A stretch of DNA of 28,703 nt from UBA7332 sp051648105 (GTDB taxonomy: Bacteria > Bacteroidota > Bacteroidia > Bacteroidales > UBA7332): positions 1-28,703 of the forward strand of contig JBOFEN010000079.1 of NCBI GenBank assembly GCA_051648105.1. The letters run 5' to 3'. The notes under the pieces were generated by a model. It did not search any database. It worked only from the letters and a program-made list of their open reading frames with translations, and was not told the DNA's origin. Shown piece after piece: positions 15,716 to 23,308 of this stretch (positions are counted from its first letter, which is position 1; each line of letters opens with the position of its first letter). The position numbers and the translations under genes were made by a program.

Positions 15716-16129
15716 TCAAATCCATATCCAACTCTTGAGTAAATCCTCTCCCTCCTCAGGGGTAAGCGACCCCGTATAAAGATGTCTATTACAGATAGTT
15801 ACAAGCGTTCTTCTCTTCTTGTATCTTTGTGTGACTCCACTGCGCGAATTCTGCGTCACCTCCACTTTTATCAAACCAAACAAATGCAACTTATCAAGGT
15901 GGCGTCTCACCTTTGTGTCGGTAGTTTTAAGCACTCTTGCAAGATATCTTTGAGTTGTAATAAGCTGCCCAGACTTAAGCTGAAACTTCTCACCCATGAA
16001 GGAGATCTCACAACTCTGGTAGGTGGCCATGGATATTAGCTCGAAGAAAAATATCTTAGTCTCATAGCTCAATCCACTTCTCCATTCGGGCAGCGAAAAC
16101 AGCTTTGTTGGGATACGGATATACTCCAT
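15716..16129 (-). CDS. Winged-helix protein resembling phage replication initiator N-domains
   Basis: A 137-aa protein. The N-terminal part (LFSLPEWRSGLSYETKIFFFELISMATY) and the centre (KSGQLITTQRYLARVLKTTDTKVRRHLDKLHLFGLIKVE) match the layout of phage and mobile-element replication or primosomal proteins that start with a winged helix: a 'GQ.ITT.R.LA' helix, a recognition helix with KVRRHLDKL, and a beta wing ending RRTLVTICN. A longer C-terminal helicase-loading part is absent, so it could be a stand-alone DNA-binding protein or a remnant. No other phage genes lie nearby. The gene is divergent from the pectate lyase across a repeat-rich gap with iteron-like arrays. The assignment is by pattern only. 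Confidence 0.6.
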   Translation of the reverse strand: MEYIRIPTKLFSLPEWRSGLSYETKIFFFELISMATYQSCEISFMGEKFQLKSGQLITTQRYLARVLKTTDTKVRRHLDKLHLFGLIKVEVTQNSRSGVTQRYKKRRTLVTICNRHLYTGSLTPEEGEDLLKSWIWI

Positions 16130-16518
16130 CTATAGATAATTATAAGGTTAATATTTAAATCAACTTCAACTGTCCATTATTAGACATAGTGCTGCGCTAC
16201 TAAACCTATTACTGAGCTCGGGAAATAGATTTAGTATAGTAGATAAACAGCAAACTATCATCATATTAGACGCTCCACCACACTCTACAAATATACTCCC
16301 CAAAGAGACTTTTTCCAAATAATTCGACGAGTAATATTTGATATTTTTAATGTTATAAAACACAAACAGCTCAACTAAGCCGTGAGACTACAAATGAGAA
16401 ATATCAGCATGCCTCACAACTATCATAAAGTAAAACATTTTGCAATAAAACGGCTTGATAATAGATCGAATTGCACCAAAAAAGATAGAGATATCATTAC
16501 GCTAATAACTAGTCCCAA

Positions 16519-16606
16519 AAAGGCTGTGAGTTTGGAGGCAAAACTCTGTGAGTAAAAGGTGCAAACTCTTTGACTTTAGGGGTGAAACCCTTTGACTTTT
16601 TTCTAA
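16519..16606. repeat. Iteron-like array 1, four units at 22-bp spacing
   Basis: The core AAACYCTKTGAST occurs at 16541, 16563 and 16585, and in a form with two mismatches (AAAGGCTGTGAGT) at 16519, so all four starts are exactly 22 bases apart. The sequence between the cores is less conserved but usually contains AGG. The exact two-helical-turn spacing suggests a protein-binding array. Confidence 0.7.
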
Positions 16607-16670
16607 ACAAACAACATACTAATACCCAGAACTATCTCTCTATATATATTTACATAACCATTATTTAGAT

Positions 16671-16758
16671 TTAGGCTAAGGATAACTTGTAGTTAGGCAG
16701 TGGCTAATCATCAATTAGGCTAAGGCTAACCACTCGTTAGGCACTGCCTAACTAAGAG
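16671..16758. repeat. Iteron-like array 2, four units at 22-bp spacing
   Basis: TTAGGC begins units at 16671, 16693, 16715 and 16737, exactly 22 bases apart. Each unit has a 15-16 base core close to TTAGGCNNNGSCTAAC followed by a variable 6 bases. The last core with its preceding G, GTTAGGCACTGCCTAAC (16736-16752), is a perfect 17-base palindrome; the others are imperfect versions. The sequence differs from array 1. Confidence 0.8.
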
Positions 16759-16770
16759 TTGGAGGGCTCT

Positions 16771-16800
16771 GATATTAATTTGAATAATGAAATTAATATC
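16771..16800. repeat. Perfect 11-bp inverted repeat
   Basis: GATATTAATTT (16771-16781) and AAATTAATATC (16790-16800) are perfect reverse complements around the 8-base spacer GAATAATG. No T-run follows, so it is not an obvious terminator. It begins 13 bases after array 2. Confidence 0.65.
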
Positions 16801-17015
16801 CAAATAGAGTGGAGACACAATTTTATACAAATAGTATAATATCACTCCAAGCATCAGAGATATTTAGTACAGATAAATTAATGGCATATAAACTAAGCTA
16901 TTAGGATATCAAATATAAAGAAAGGGGGGTGATAAAATTACGCGACAATTGATGATATTATAAATAGTTTACAAAAATCAAACTCCATATAAGCATGAAT
17001 AATCCATTTATTTTC

Positions 17016-17024
17016 TACATTTGC
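17016..17024 (+). promoter_or_regulatory. Possible -7 element of the pectate lyase gene
   Basis: TACATTTGC fits TAnnTTTGY. No clear -33 TTTG lies at the right distance, so an activator may be needed. The 5' untranslated region would be about 80 bases. Confidence 0.4.
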
Positions 17025-17108
17025 AACCAACATTTATGAATTATAGAGTATCTATTACCTATTAAACATCTCAATTACCACTAATTTAATCAACAATCTA
17101 ACAAAAGT

Positions 17109-19388
17109 ATGAAGAGAAGACTACTCCTTTCAGCACTATTTCTTTGTAGTGCAGTTATTATGATAGCTCAATCCGTTACCGTAAACGGTGCTTCAGGATG
17201 GCTGGAAACAGCATCCATAGAATGGCAGCCAGTTGAGAAGGCCGAGAGCTACAATGTATATATCACGGGACAAGGGGTGAACGATGTTAAAATTGACGAC
17301 CAATTGATTCGCAACTATGGAGACTATTTTAGAGCAGACATCCCAGGACTAAAAGCTGGAAACTATACCATGAGAGTTTCAACCGTGGTAGATGGTATTG
17401 AATCACCCTCAGCTGTGTCCGCACCCGTAACAGTGAAGTCATTCGACAGATCAGGGTTTGCATTCACAAATGGGCGCATCCCAGGAGCATACAAAGCCGA
17501 TGGCACACTCAAGGAGAATGCTGTTGTGATCTACATAACTGAGAACACAAAAAACAGCGTAGAGTTCTCGGTTAAGACCTCTAGCTCTGGATACACAACC
17601 TGCGTAGGCTTTCAAAACATTCTTGACGCTTTCAAAAAGGGACAAGAGAGTAGACCATTCGTATTTAGATTGGTTGGACAGATAACCGACTTTGCAACTA
17701 TGTACAATGGTGACATTGTTGTTGAAAACAAGAGCAATCATAACAACCCTATCACTATTGAGGGTGTAGGTAATGACGCTGTAGCTGATGGTTGGGGTAT
17801 TAGACTAAAGGGTGCTGCTAGCGTAGAGATTCGCAACATTGCAACCATGAATGTAGACAGTAGCGAGGGTGACAATATTGGCCTCCAACAAGACAATGAG
17901 TACATCTGGGTTCACCACTGTGACTTCTTTTACGGTCATGCAGGTAGTGATGGAGACCAAGCTAAGGGCGATGGCGCATTAGATTGCAAACGATCGACCT
18001 ACGTAACATTCTCATACAACCACTATTGGGATGCTGGTAAGTGCAACCTACTTGGATTAAGTGAGAACACCACAGATGGACTTTACATAACTTACCATCA
18101 CAACTGGTTTGACCACTCAGACTCACGCCATCCACGAGTACGTTTCTACTCAGCACACGTATATAATAATTACTATGATGGCAACTCAAAGTATGGCGTA
18201 GGCTCAACAAAGGGGTCATCTGTATTTGTCGAGAAGAACTACTTCCGCAACTGCAAGAATCCAATGATGATATCCATGCAGGGAACCGACACAAAGATGG
18301 GCACTGACGAGAAGAACTCTCCTACTTTCTCGAAAGAGGATGGAGGAATCATAAAATCTTTCGACAACATAATGGTAGAGGGATACACATATGTACCTTA
18401 CTCTAAATCTAACGGAGTACATTTTGATGCATATGATGTTACTGATCGCAATAGCACAGTTCCTTCGAGCGTTACCTCTAAGCAGGGAGGTAATAGCTAC
18501 AATAATTTTGACACAAACAGCTCAATAATGTACGAATATACAGCACATGAGGCCTCTGAGGTTGTTCAAGTTGTAACATCATTGGCTGGTAGACAAGATG
18601 GTGGCGACTTTAAATGGGCATTTAACAATGCTGTGGATGATGCCTCATACGCTGTAAATCCAGAACTAAAGAACGCTCTTGTAAACTATAATACGAAGCT
18701 TGTAGCAATTCAAGGCGACGGTGAGGCTGAGGAGAATCCCGATGGTGGGGGTGACAACGGTGGTGACAATGGTGGTAATGGTGGCGAAGCTATTGAGGGC
18801 GACGTAACTCATAATTTCACAACTCAAGGCCTTGTTAGTGAATTCTTCGTCTTCAATGGTAACTTGAGCACTTCTAAAGGAGAGGTAACCTATAATGGCA
18901 TTAAGCTTACTACAGTGCTAAAGATTGAATCAAAAACGACAATAGACTTCACGACAAGCCAAGATGGGGAGCTGACTCTTGTCTTTGCCGAGGGATCTGC
19001 AACTCGCATTTTCGTGAATGGTTCATCTTATACGCCATCTAATGGTATATTGAAAGTGAAAATTCCAGCTGGAACTCATCAGATAAGAAAACATGATACT
19101 ACGGATCTATTCTATATCTCAATCACACTTGATGATGACCCCTCAACAGGGATAGATGGAGTAGAAGCTTCATTGAGACTATATCCAAACCCAGTAAAAG
19201 ATCTTCTACGCATAGAGTGCGAAGTAGATATTCTTGACGTGGAGATTTACAACATAGCAGGAGTACTTGTGGCAACTGAGTTTGGCCACACCAAAGCTAT
19301 CTCGATGTCACACCTAAGCAAGGGTATCTACATTGTAAGAATTCGCACAGAGCTTGGTTATATCCAACGCTCAGTAATGAAGTTCTAG
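17109..19388 (+). CDS. Secreted pectate lyase (PL1) with type IX sorting domain
   Basis: A 759-aa extracellular enzyme expected to cleave polygalacturonate by beta-elimination. Order of parts: signal peptide (1 to about 20), a fibronectin III-like domain (about 22-112), a PL1 beta-helix (about 125-480), a Gly/Asp/Asn-rich linker (about 538-564), a beta-sandwich module (about 565-680) and a Por/T9SS C-terminal sorting domain (about 688-759, with LYPNPVKDLLRIE and GIYIVRIRT). Catalytic-region motifs are IWVHHCDF (266-273), GALDCKR, and RHPRVR (340-345), the arginine motif of pectate lyases, followed by YNNYYDG. It stands alone with no SusC/SusD pair or other CAZyme in the window. A T9SS must exist elsewhere in the genome. 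Confidence 0.92.
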   Translation: MKRRLLLSALFLCSAVIMIAQSVTVNGASGWLETASIEWQPVEKAESYNVYITGQGVNDVKIDDQLIRNYGDYFRADIPGLKAGNYTMRVSTVVDGIESPSAVSAPVTVKSFDRSGFAFTNGRIPGAYKADGTLKENAVVIYITENTKNSVEFSVKTSSSGYTTCVGFQNILDAFKKGQESRPFVFRLVGQITDFATMYNGDIVVENKSNHNNPITIEGVGNDAVADGWGIRLKGAASVEIRNIATMNVDSSEGDNIGLQQDNEYIWVHHCDFFYGHAGSDGDQAKGDGALDCKRSTYVTFSYNHYWDAGKCNLLGLSENTTDGLYITYHHNWFDHSDSRHPRVRFYSAHVYNNYYDGNSKYGVGSTKGSSVFVEKNYFRNCKNPMMISMQGTDTKMGTDEKNSPTFSKEDGGIIKSFDNIMVEGYTYVPYSKSNGVHFDAYDVTDRNSTVPSSVTSKQGGNSYNNFDTNSSIMYEYTAHEASEVVQVVTSLAGRQDGGDFKWAFNNAVDDASYAVNPELKNALVNYNTKLVAIQGDGEAEENPDGGGDNGGDNGGNGGEAIEGDVTHNFTTQGLVSEFFVFNGNLSTSKGEVTYNGIKLTTVLKIESKTTIDFTTSQDGELTLVFAEGSATRIFVNGSSYTPSNGILKVKIPAGTHQIRKHDTTDLFYISITLDDDPSTGIDGVEASLRLYPNPVKDLLRIECEVDILDVEIYNIAGVLVATEFGHTKAISMSHLSKGIYIVRIRTELGYIQRSVMKF

Positions 19389-19415
19389 ATTCACTTAGGT
19401 GAGTTTTAGATAGAT

Positions 19416-19454
19416 AATAAAGAGCTCGACAGAAATTCTGTCGAGCTCTTTATT
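19416..19454. terminator. Terminator after the pectate lyase gene
   Basis: AATAAAGAGCTCGACAGAA (19416-19434) is the exact reverse complement of 19436-19454, giving a 19-base perfect stem around a single base; in RNA the innermost pairs would open. The arms end in AATAAA and TTTATT. It lies 27 bases after the stop codon. Confidence 0.88.
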
Positions 19455-19507
19455 ATTTACTCTATACAGGTTGAGAATAGAGTAATTTTACGAACTATTT
19501 GAAAACA

Positions 19508-19539
19508 ATTGGTAAAATAAATAAAATAGAATATCTTTG
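19508..19539 (+). promoter_or_regulatory. Probable promoter of hemH
   Basis: ATTG (19508-19511) and TATCTTTG (19532-19539, then T) are spaced by 20 bases; the -7 box is exact and the -33 has one mismatch. It is placed about 35 bases before the upstream ATG of hemH. Confidence 0.55.
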
Positions 19540-19573
19540 TGCAGACGGAATACTAAGTAATTGAACAGAATAG

Positions 19574-20686
19574 ATGAGATTTAATAGAGTAATTGGTATA
19601 CCCTTCTTACTGATAACTATATTTTTTGTTTGGTGTGGTGTATTGATACAAAGAGATGAGATGAGTAAAAAATACGAGATGAAAGATCATAATAATTTGC
19701 TTAACAAAACTCATGCTACTATACTACTAAACACTGGTTCTCCAGAAGAGCTCAAACAAGCAGCAGTTAAGCAGTTTATAGGCGATATGCTCTCTGATGA
19801 GCATGTAATGGGTATGCCTAATTTTATTAGAGTACCCTTGGCTAGAGGAATCATAGCACCCTTTAGAGCTTCTTCATCACTTGAGAGATATAAGTTGATT
19901 TGGGGCCAGGGATTGGAGTCTCCTCTACTTAGACACTCTCGAGTATTGGCAAGCACTTGTGAGGAGCTTCTCTGTGAGCCTGTTGAACTATCTATGCGTT
20001 ATGGATTGCCAAACATCACCACAGCACTAAGTAATATCAATAGTCGCAATCTGAGCCTTGATAGCGTTACTCTGTTCCCTCTGTTTCCTCAATTTGCTGT
20101 TTCTTCTTACTACACTGCAGTTGAGGATGCTGTAAAAAGATTGCAGGCTAATGGTTTTCAAGGAAGAATTAGGGTTGTTAAGCCATACTACAACCACCCA
20201 GCATACATCAAGTGTGTAGCAGATGGAGTGAGAGGATCGCTAGAGAAGGGTTTTGATATGCTGCTTTTTAGCTTTCATAGCCTTCCGCTCTCGCAAATAG
20301 AAGAGGGTGAGAAAAAGGGTGTTGAGTGCGACTATAAGTTTCAGTGTTTGGAGAGTGCTCGGCTCATTGCCCAGGAGCTTGGAGTGAGCCAGGATAAATA
20401 TAGTGTCGTGTGGGCTTCTGCTATCGGAAATAGCTGGCAGCGACCATATATGGATGAGGTTGTAGCTAGCTTGCCCTCGCAAGGGGTTTCGAGGTTAGTG
20501 ATTACTGCACCAGGGTTTATTGTTGATAATCTAGAGTCGTTGTATGATCTGGGGTGTGAGGCTAAGGATATTTTCCTTAAGAGTGGAGGTGTCAGTTTTG
20601 AGTTTGCTCATTGCGTTAACGAGAGTTTTGCTGAGTCTATAGTTATGATATCTAGATCAGAACTAGTAGATTGGAAAGAAAAATAG
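19574..20686 (+). CDS. hemH: Ferrochelatase with N-terminal membrane segment
   Basis: Inserts ferrous iron into protoporphyrin IX, the last step of protoheme synthesis. The catalytic histidine is H235 in LFSFHSLP, and E321 in PGFIVDNLESLYDLG is the conserved acidic residue; LLNTGSPE, VVWASAIGNSWQRPYMD and GLPNITTAL also fit. The protein is 370 aa, longer than usual, because the first 29 residues form a hydrophobic segment (GIPFLLITIFFVWCGVLI). ATGs at 19661 and 19679 would give a soluble enzyme of normal length. I keep the first ATG because the promoter lies just upstream and the extra segment is a well-formed membrane span. Window context gives no other heme gene. The sensor kinase gene follows after 31 bases. 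Confidence 0.9.
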   Translation: MRFNRVIGIPFLLITIFFVWCGVLIQRDEMSKKYEMKDHNNLLNKTHATILLNTGSPEELKQAAVKQFIGDMLSDEHVMGMPNFIRVPLARGIIAPFRASSSLERYKLIWGQGLESPLLRHSRVLASTCEELLCEPVELSMRYGLPNITTALSNINSRNLSLDSVTLFPLFPQFAVSSYYTAVEDAVKRLQANGFQGRIRVVKPYYNHPAYIKCVADGVRGSLEKGFDMLLFSFHSLPLSQIEEGEKKGVECDYKFQCLESARLIAQELGVSQDKYSVVWASAIGNSWQRPYMDEVVASLPSQGVSRLVITAPGFIVDNLESLYDLGCEAKDIFLKSGGVSFEFAHCVNESFAESIVMISRSELVDWKEK

Positions 20687-20717
20687 AATAATTGAACAAT
20701 AACCCCCGTATTTTTTG

Positions 20718-22667
20718 ATGAATAAAATAACCACACTAATACTATTAATATTTTTCGTAATGCTACCTGTTAAACTAATAGGGGCTGTTGAACTGCAGGA
20801 GGTCGCATTAGTCTCTACCTTTGGGAGCTGGAATATGAGGATGATTGAGTCGATTAGAAATGAATCCAAGGAGATTAACCTTAGAGTAAAGATGCTTTCT
20901 AGTGGAGATGTGGATCATTTCGATCTGTGGCATGAAGAGCTTGTTCTATTTAGAGATGATATACGCAAAAGGCCTCCTAAAGCAATAATATTAATTGGAG
21001 ATGAGAGTTGGATCGTATTTAAGGATATAATTAAGGATGAGAAATTCAACATACCTATCATTTTATGTGGAGTAAAAGAGCACACAATGATGTATGAGAA
21101 TCTTGTTGGATTAGGTGATAGTGTGGACCTCACTCACTTCATACCCATTGAGGAGTCAATGAAGGGTGTTGATGCTTATGCTGTCATAGAGCCAGTAGAG
21201 GTTAAGAACGTCTACCACATGATGGCTAAGCTAAATCCAAAGATGAAGCAGCTGGCTCTTCTTACTAGATCAAAATTTTACGGAAGCTATGTGCAGTATA
21301 TAACCAAAGAGTTTCTAGAGGAGAACTACCCAAACATCCAACCTATATTCTACAGATCTAATGATTACACTACCCAAGAGATGGTAGATGAGTTGAGAGC
21401 TATGAACTCCTATACAGGTGTTGCAGTAAGCTCTTGGGGACTAAGAAGAACAGATACATTAAGGACAATAGAGAATACGCATAAGCTATTTGCATTCTAC
21501 TCTCCCACTCCTCCTTTTATGGTTGGATACTCTAGACGATCAATCAATCATGTAATGGGCGGTGATTTCCCGAATAGCCAAGAGACAGCATCTGTGACGA
21601 TGAAGGTGTTACATCAGATATTATCTGGTGGCTCCATTGATCAGACTGTTATAAACCCAACAAAGAGAAAGCTTCACATGAATGCTGAGGCTATGACTCT
21701 ATGGGGCGTCACAGAGGATATATTACCCGAGGATGTGGTCATATACAATAAGAGTAGTAGCTTCATGCAGAGATACTCAAATTATTTATGGATAACTCTC
21801 TTATTGATTACCTTAATCATCATCATCACAATCGAGGAGTACAGAAGACAGAGAAGACACCAAAGAGATCTGGAAGAGAAGAATGCTCTTCTCGAAGAGG
21901 CTAAAGAGAGCGCGGAGCTTGAGAGACAGAGAGCGGAAGAGGCTACGATGATGAAGTCTGTATTCTTGGCAAATATGAGCCACGAGATAAAGACTCCTTT
22001 GAATGCGATAATTGGATTCTCAAATCTTATGACCAATGAGTATATTGATGTAAATGAGAGAGCTAGCATTGTCAAGATCATAGAGGAGAACTCACAGATT
22101 CTTCATAGCCTTATCAGTGACCTTCTTGATCTATCACGCATCGAGAGCGGTGCGGTTAGGATGGAGATCAAATCTATTGACCTTAATACCCTACTCGATA
22201 GATGTTACTTCTCTCAACAGATAAACTGGAACTCAAAAGCTATCTTTAAAAAGGAGCTACCAAATGAGAATATTCGGGTCGATGCTGACGAGATTAGGCT
22301 ACAACAGGTTATTCATAACCTAATATCAAATGCTCAGAAACATACTACACATGGTGAGGTTACACTGGGCTACTACCTGGAGGGGGATTCGGTTACCATA
22401 TTCGTAAGAGACACAGGTGATGGTATACCTACGGAGCATTTGGGAGATATATTCAATAGATTTTTCAAAGCTACAACCAAGATACAAGGCACTGGCCTTG
22501 GACTAACTATTGCAAAGAGCTTAGTAGAGAAGATGAATGGTGAGATATGGGTGGAGTCAACCCTAGGCATGGGCTCTTCATTCTTCGTATCAATACCTCT
22601 AAGCTGCAAAAAGAGAAGCCTAACACAACCCGAGGAGGAGCTTATTGTTGCTTGTTGTGGTGCGTAG
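20718..22667 (+). CDS. Sensor histidine kinase with periplasmic binding-protein domain
   Basis: Inner-membrane sensor kinase of 649 aa from the ATG at 20718; a TTG one codon earlier is ignored. Signal or anchor (about 1-22), then a periplasmic region of about 330 residues with the two-lobe look of ABC-transporter substrate-binding proteins (VALVSTFGSWNMRMIES, PPKAIILIGDESW, KQLALLTRSKFYGSYV). A membrane span follows (about 354-372), then a charged coiled coil (about 380-412), the HisKA domain with H422 in NMSHEIKTPLN, and a HATPase with NLISNAQKHT (about 534), DTGDGIP (565) and GTGLGLTIAKSL (591). There is no receiver domain and no response regulator gene in the window. It probably binds a small ligand directly; the ligand is unknown. 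The 31-base gap suggests co-transcription with hemH. Confidence 0.88.
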   Translation: MNKITTLILLIFFVMLPVKLIGAVELQEVALVSTFGSWNMRMIESIRNESKEINLRVKMLSSGDVDHFDLWHEELVLFRDDIRKRPPKAIILIGDESWIVFKDIIKDEKFNIPIILCGVKEHTMMYENLVGLGDSVDLTHFIPIEESMKGVDAYAVIEPVEVKNVYHMMAKLNPKMKQLALLTRSKFYGSYVQYITKEFLEENYPNIQPIFYRSNDYTTQEMVDELRAMNSYTGVAVSSWGLRRTDTLRTIENTHKLFAFYSPTPPFMVGYSRRSINHVMGGDFPNSQETASVTMKVLHQILSGGSIDQTVINPTKRKLHMNAEAMTLWGVTEDILPEDVVIYNKSSSFMQRYSNYLWITLLLITLIIIITIEEYRRQRRHQRDLEEKNALLEEAKESAELERQRAEEATMMKSVFLANMSHEIKTPLNAIIGFSNLMTNEYIDVNERASIVKIIEENSQILHSLISDLLDLSRIESGAVRMEIKSIDLNTLLDRCYFSQQINWNSKAIFKKELPNENIRVDADEIRLQQVIHNLISNAQKHTTHGEVTLGYYLEGDSVTIFVRDTGDGIPTEHLGDIFNRFFKATTKIQGTGLGLTIAKSLVEKMNGEIWVESTLGMGSSFFVSIPLSCKKRSLTQPEEELIVACCGA

Positions 22668-22678
22668 TATATAAAAAA

Positions 22679-22722
22679 AGAGATAGGGAGTATTGCTGGT
22701 GTTAGCGATACTCCCTATCTCT
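22679..22722. terminator. Bidirectional terminator between the sensor kinase and META genes
   Basis: AGAGATAGGGAGTAT (22679-22693) pairs perfectly with ATACTCCCTATCTCT (22708-22722), with two more G-C pairs and a U-G inside around a TGGTGTTA loop. An A-run precedes it. It separates two convergent genes. Confidence 0.85.
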
Positions 22723-22761
22723 GTTAGGATAGAATATCTATCCTACCTCATCCGAGGCTTA

Positions 22762-23232
22762 TTAGTTCTTAGGTGCAGACTCCTCTTTAGCTTTTTCAAC
22801 TACGAAGAGTGTTTTGCCAGCCTCATCAACGAAGTTGTATTTACCATCTTCTGCTGGCACAACCTTAGCTACGCTGTTTAGTGCTCTTAGGTAGTTTTGC
22901 TCAAGATTCATAAGTGGCTCTGGACAAGCCATCATTGTAGTCATCACTTGAGGGAATTTTATTGCCGCTGCATTTGTTGAGTCTAAAACGATGTTACCGT
23001 TTGTGATGTTGCAACCACCTCTACCAGAGAGACGAGCAGCAGTGAAATCTAGTAACATAAATGGACCATCCTCTTCAGATGTATTCACCTTCTCACCATT
23101 AAGTTCTACAACTTTCCAACGACCATCCATAGTGTTCACGTTGAACTCTACTGATTTGTTGTTAGATGTTGACTTACATGAGCTGAATCCAAGTGCTGCA
23201 ATAGCCGCAGCGAATAGAACAATCTTTTTCAT
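22762..23232 (-). CDS. META domain lipoprotein (HslJ-like)
   Basis: A 156-aa envelope protein. The N-terminus is a lipoprotein signal with lipobox-like ALGFSSC, so the mature protein begins at Cys19. The remainder fits a META/HslJ domain: DGRWKVVELNGEKV, a central GRGGCNITNG turn and KFPQVMTTMMACPEPLMNLEQNYLRALNSV, the usual arrangement of the two cysteines. Family members are linked to stress tolerance or adhesion-related envelope functions, but their biochemical role is not settled. It lies 76 bases downstream of nadE on the same strand and before a strong convergent terminator. Confidence 0.85.
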   Translation of the reverse strand: MKKIVLFAAAIAALGFSSCKSTSNNKSVEFNVNTMDGRWKVVELNGEKVNTSEEDGPFMLLDFTAARLSGRGGCNITNGNIVLDSTNAAAIKFPQVMTTMMACPEPLMNLEQNYLRALNSVAKVVPAEDGKYNFVDEAGKTLFVVEKAKEESAPKN

Positions 23233-23308
23233 ACGATATTATTTATTAATTAGTAGTTTACTATCATTTAAGTGACAGTGGTTAGCTTTTGTTTATTATC
23301 ACCAAGTG

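Larger units (their letters stand above)
16130..17108. other. Long non-coding region with two repeat arrays and palindromes
   Basis: Nearly 1 kb without a supportable gene. In order it holds an imperfect 12-bp inverted repeat (16199-16210 with 16224-16235), an array of four units at 22-base spacing (16519-16606), a second unrelated array of four 22-base units (16671-16758), a perfect 11-bp A/T palindrome (16771-16800), and a -7-like box (17016-17024) before the pectate lyase gene. Confidence 0.7.

Noticed and set aside
16166..16363. Minus-strand 65-codon ORF upstream of the winged-helix gene
   Set aside because: Low-complexity, overlaps an inverted repeat and shows no recognisable protein features.
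16519..16758. CRISPR array interpretation of the 22-bp repeats
   Set aside because: Units abut at 22 bases with no 30-40 base unique spacers, and no cas genes are present; they are iteron-like direct repeats.
18729..18790. Tandem GGTGGTGACAAT-like DNA repeat
   Set aside because: It is the coding sequence of the Gly/Asp/Asn linker in the pectate lyase rather than an independent repeat element.
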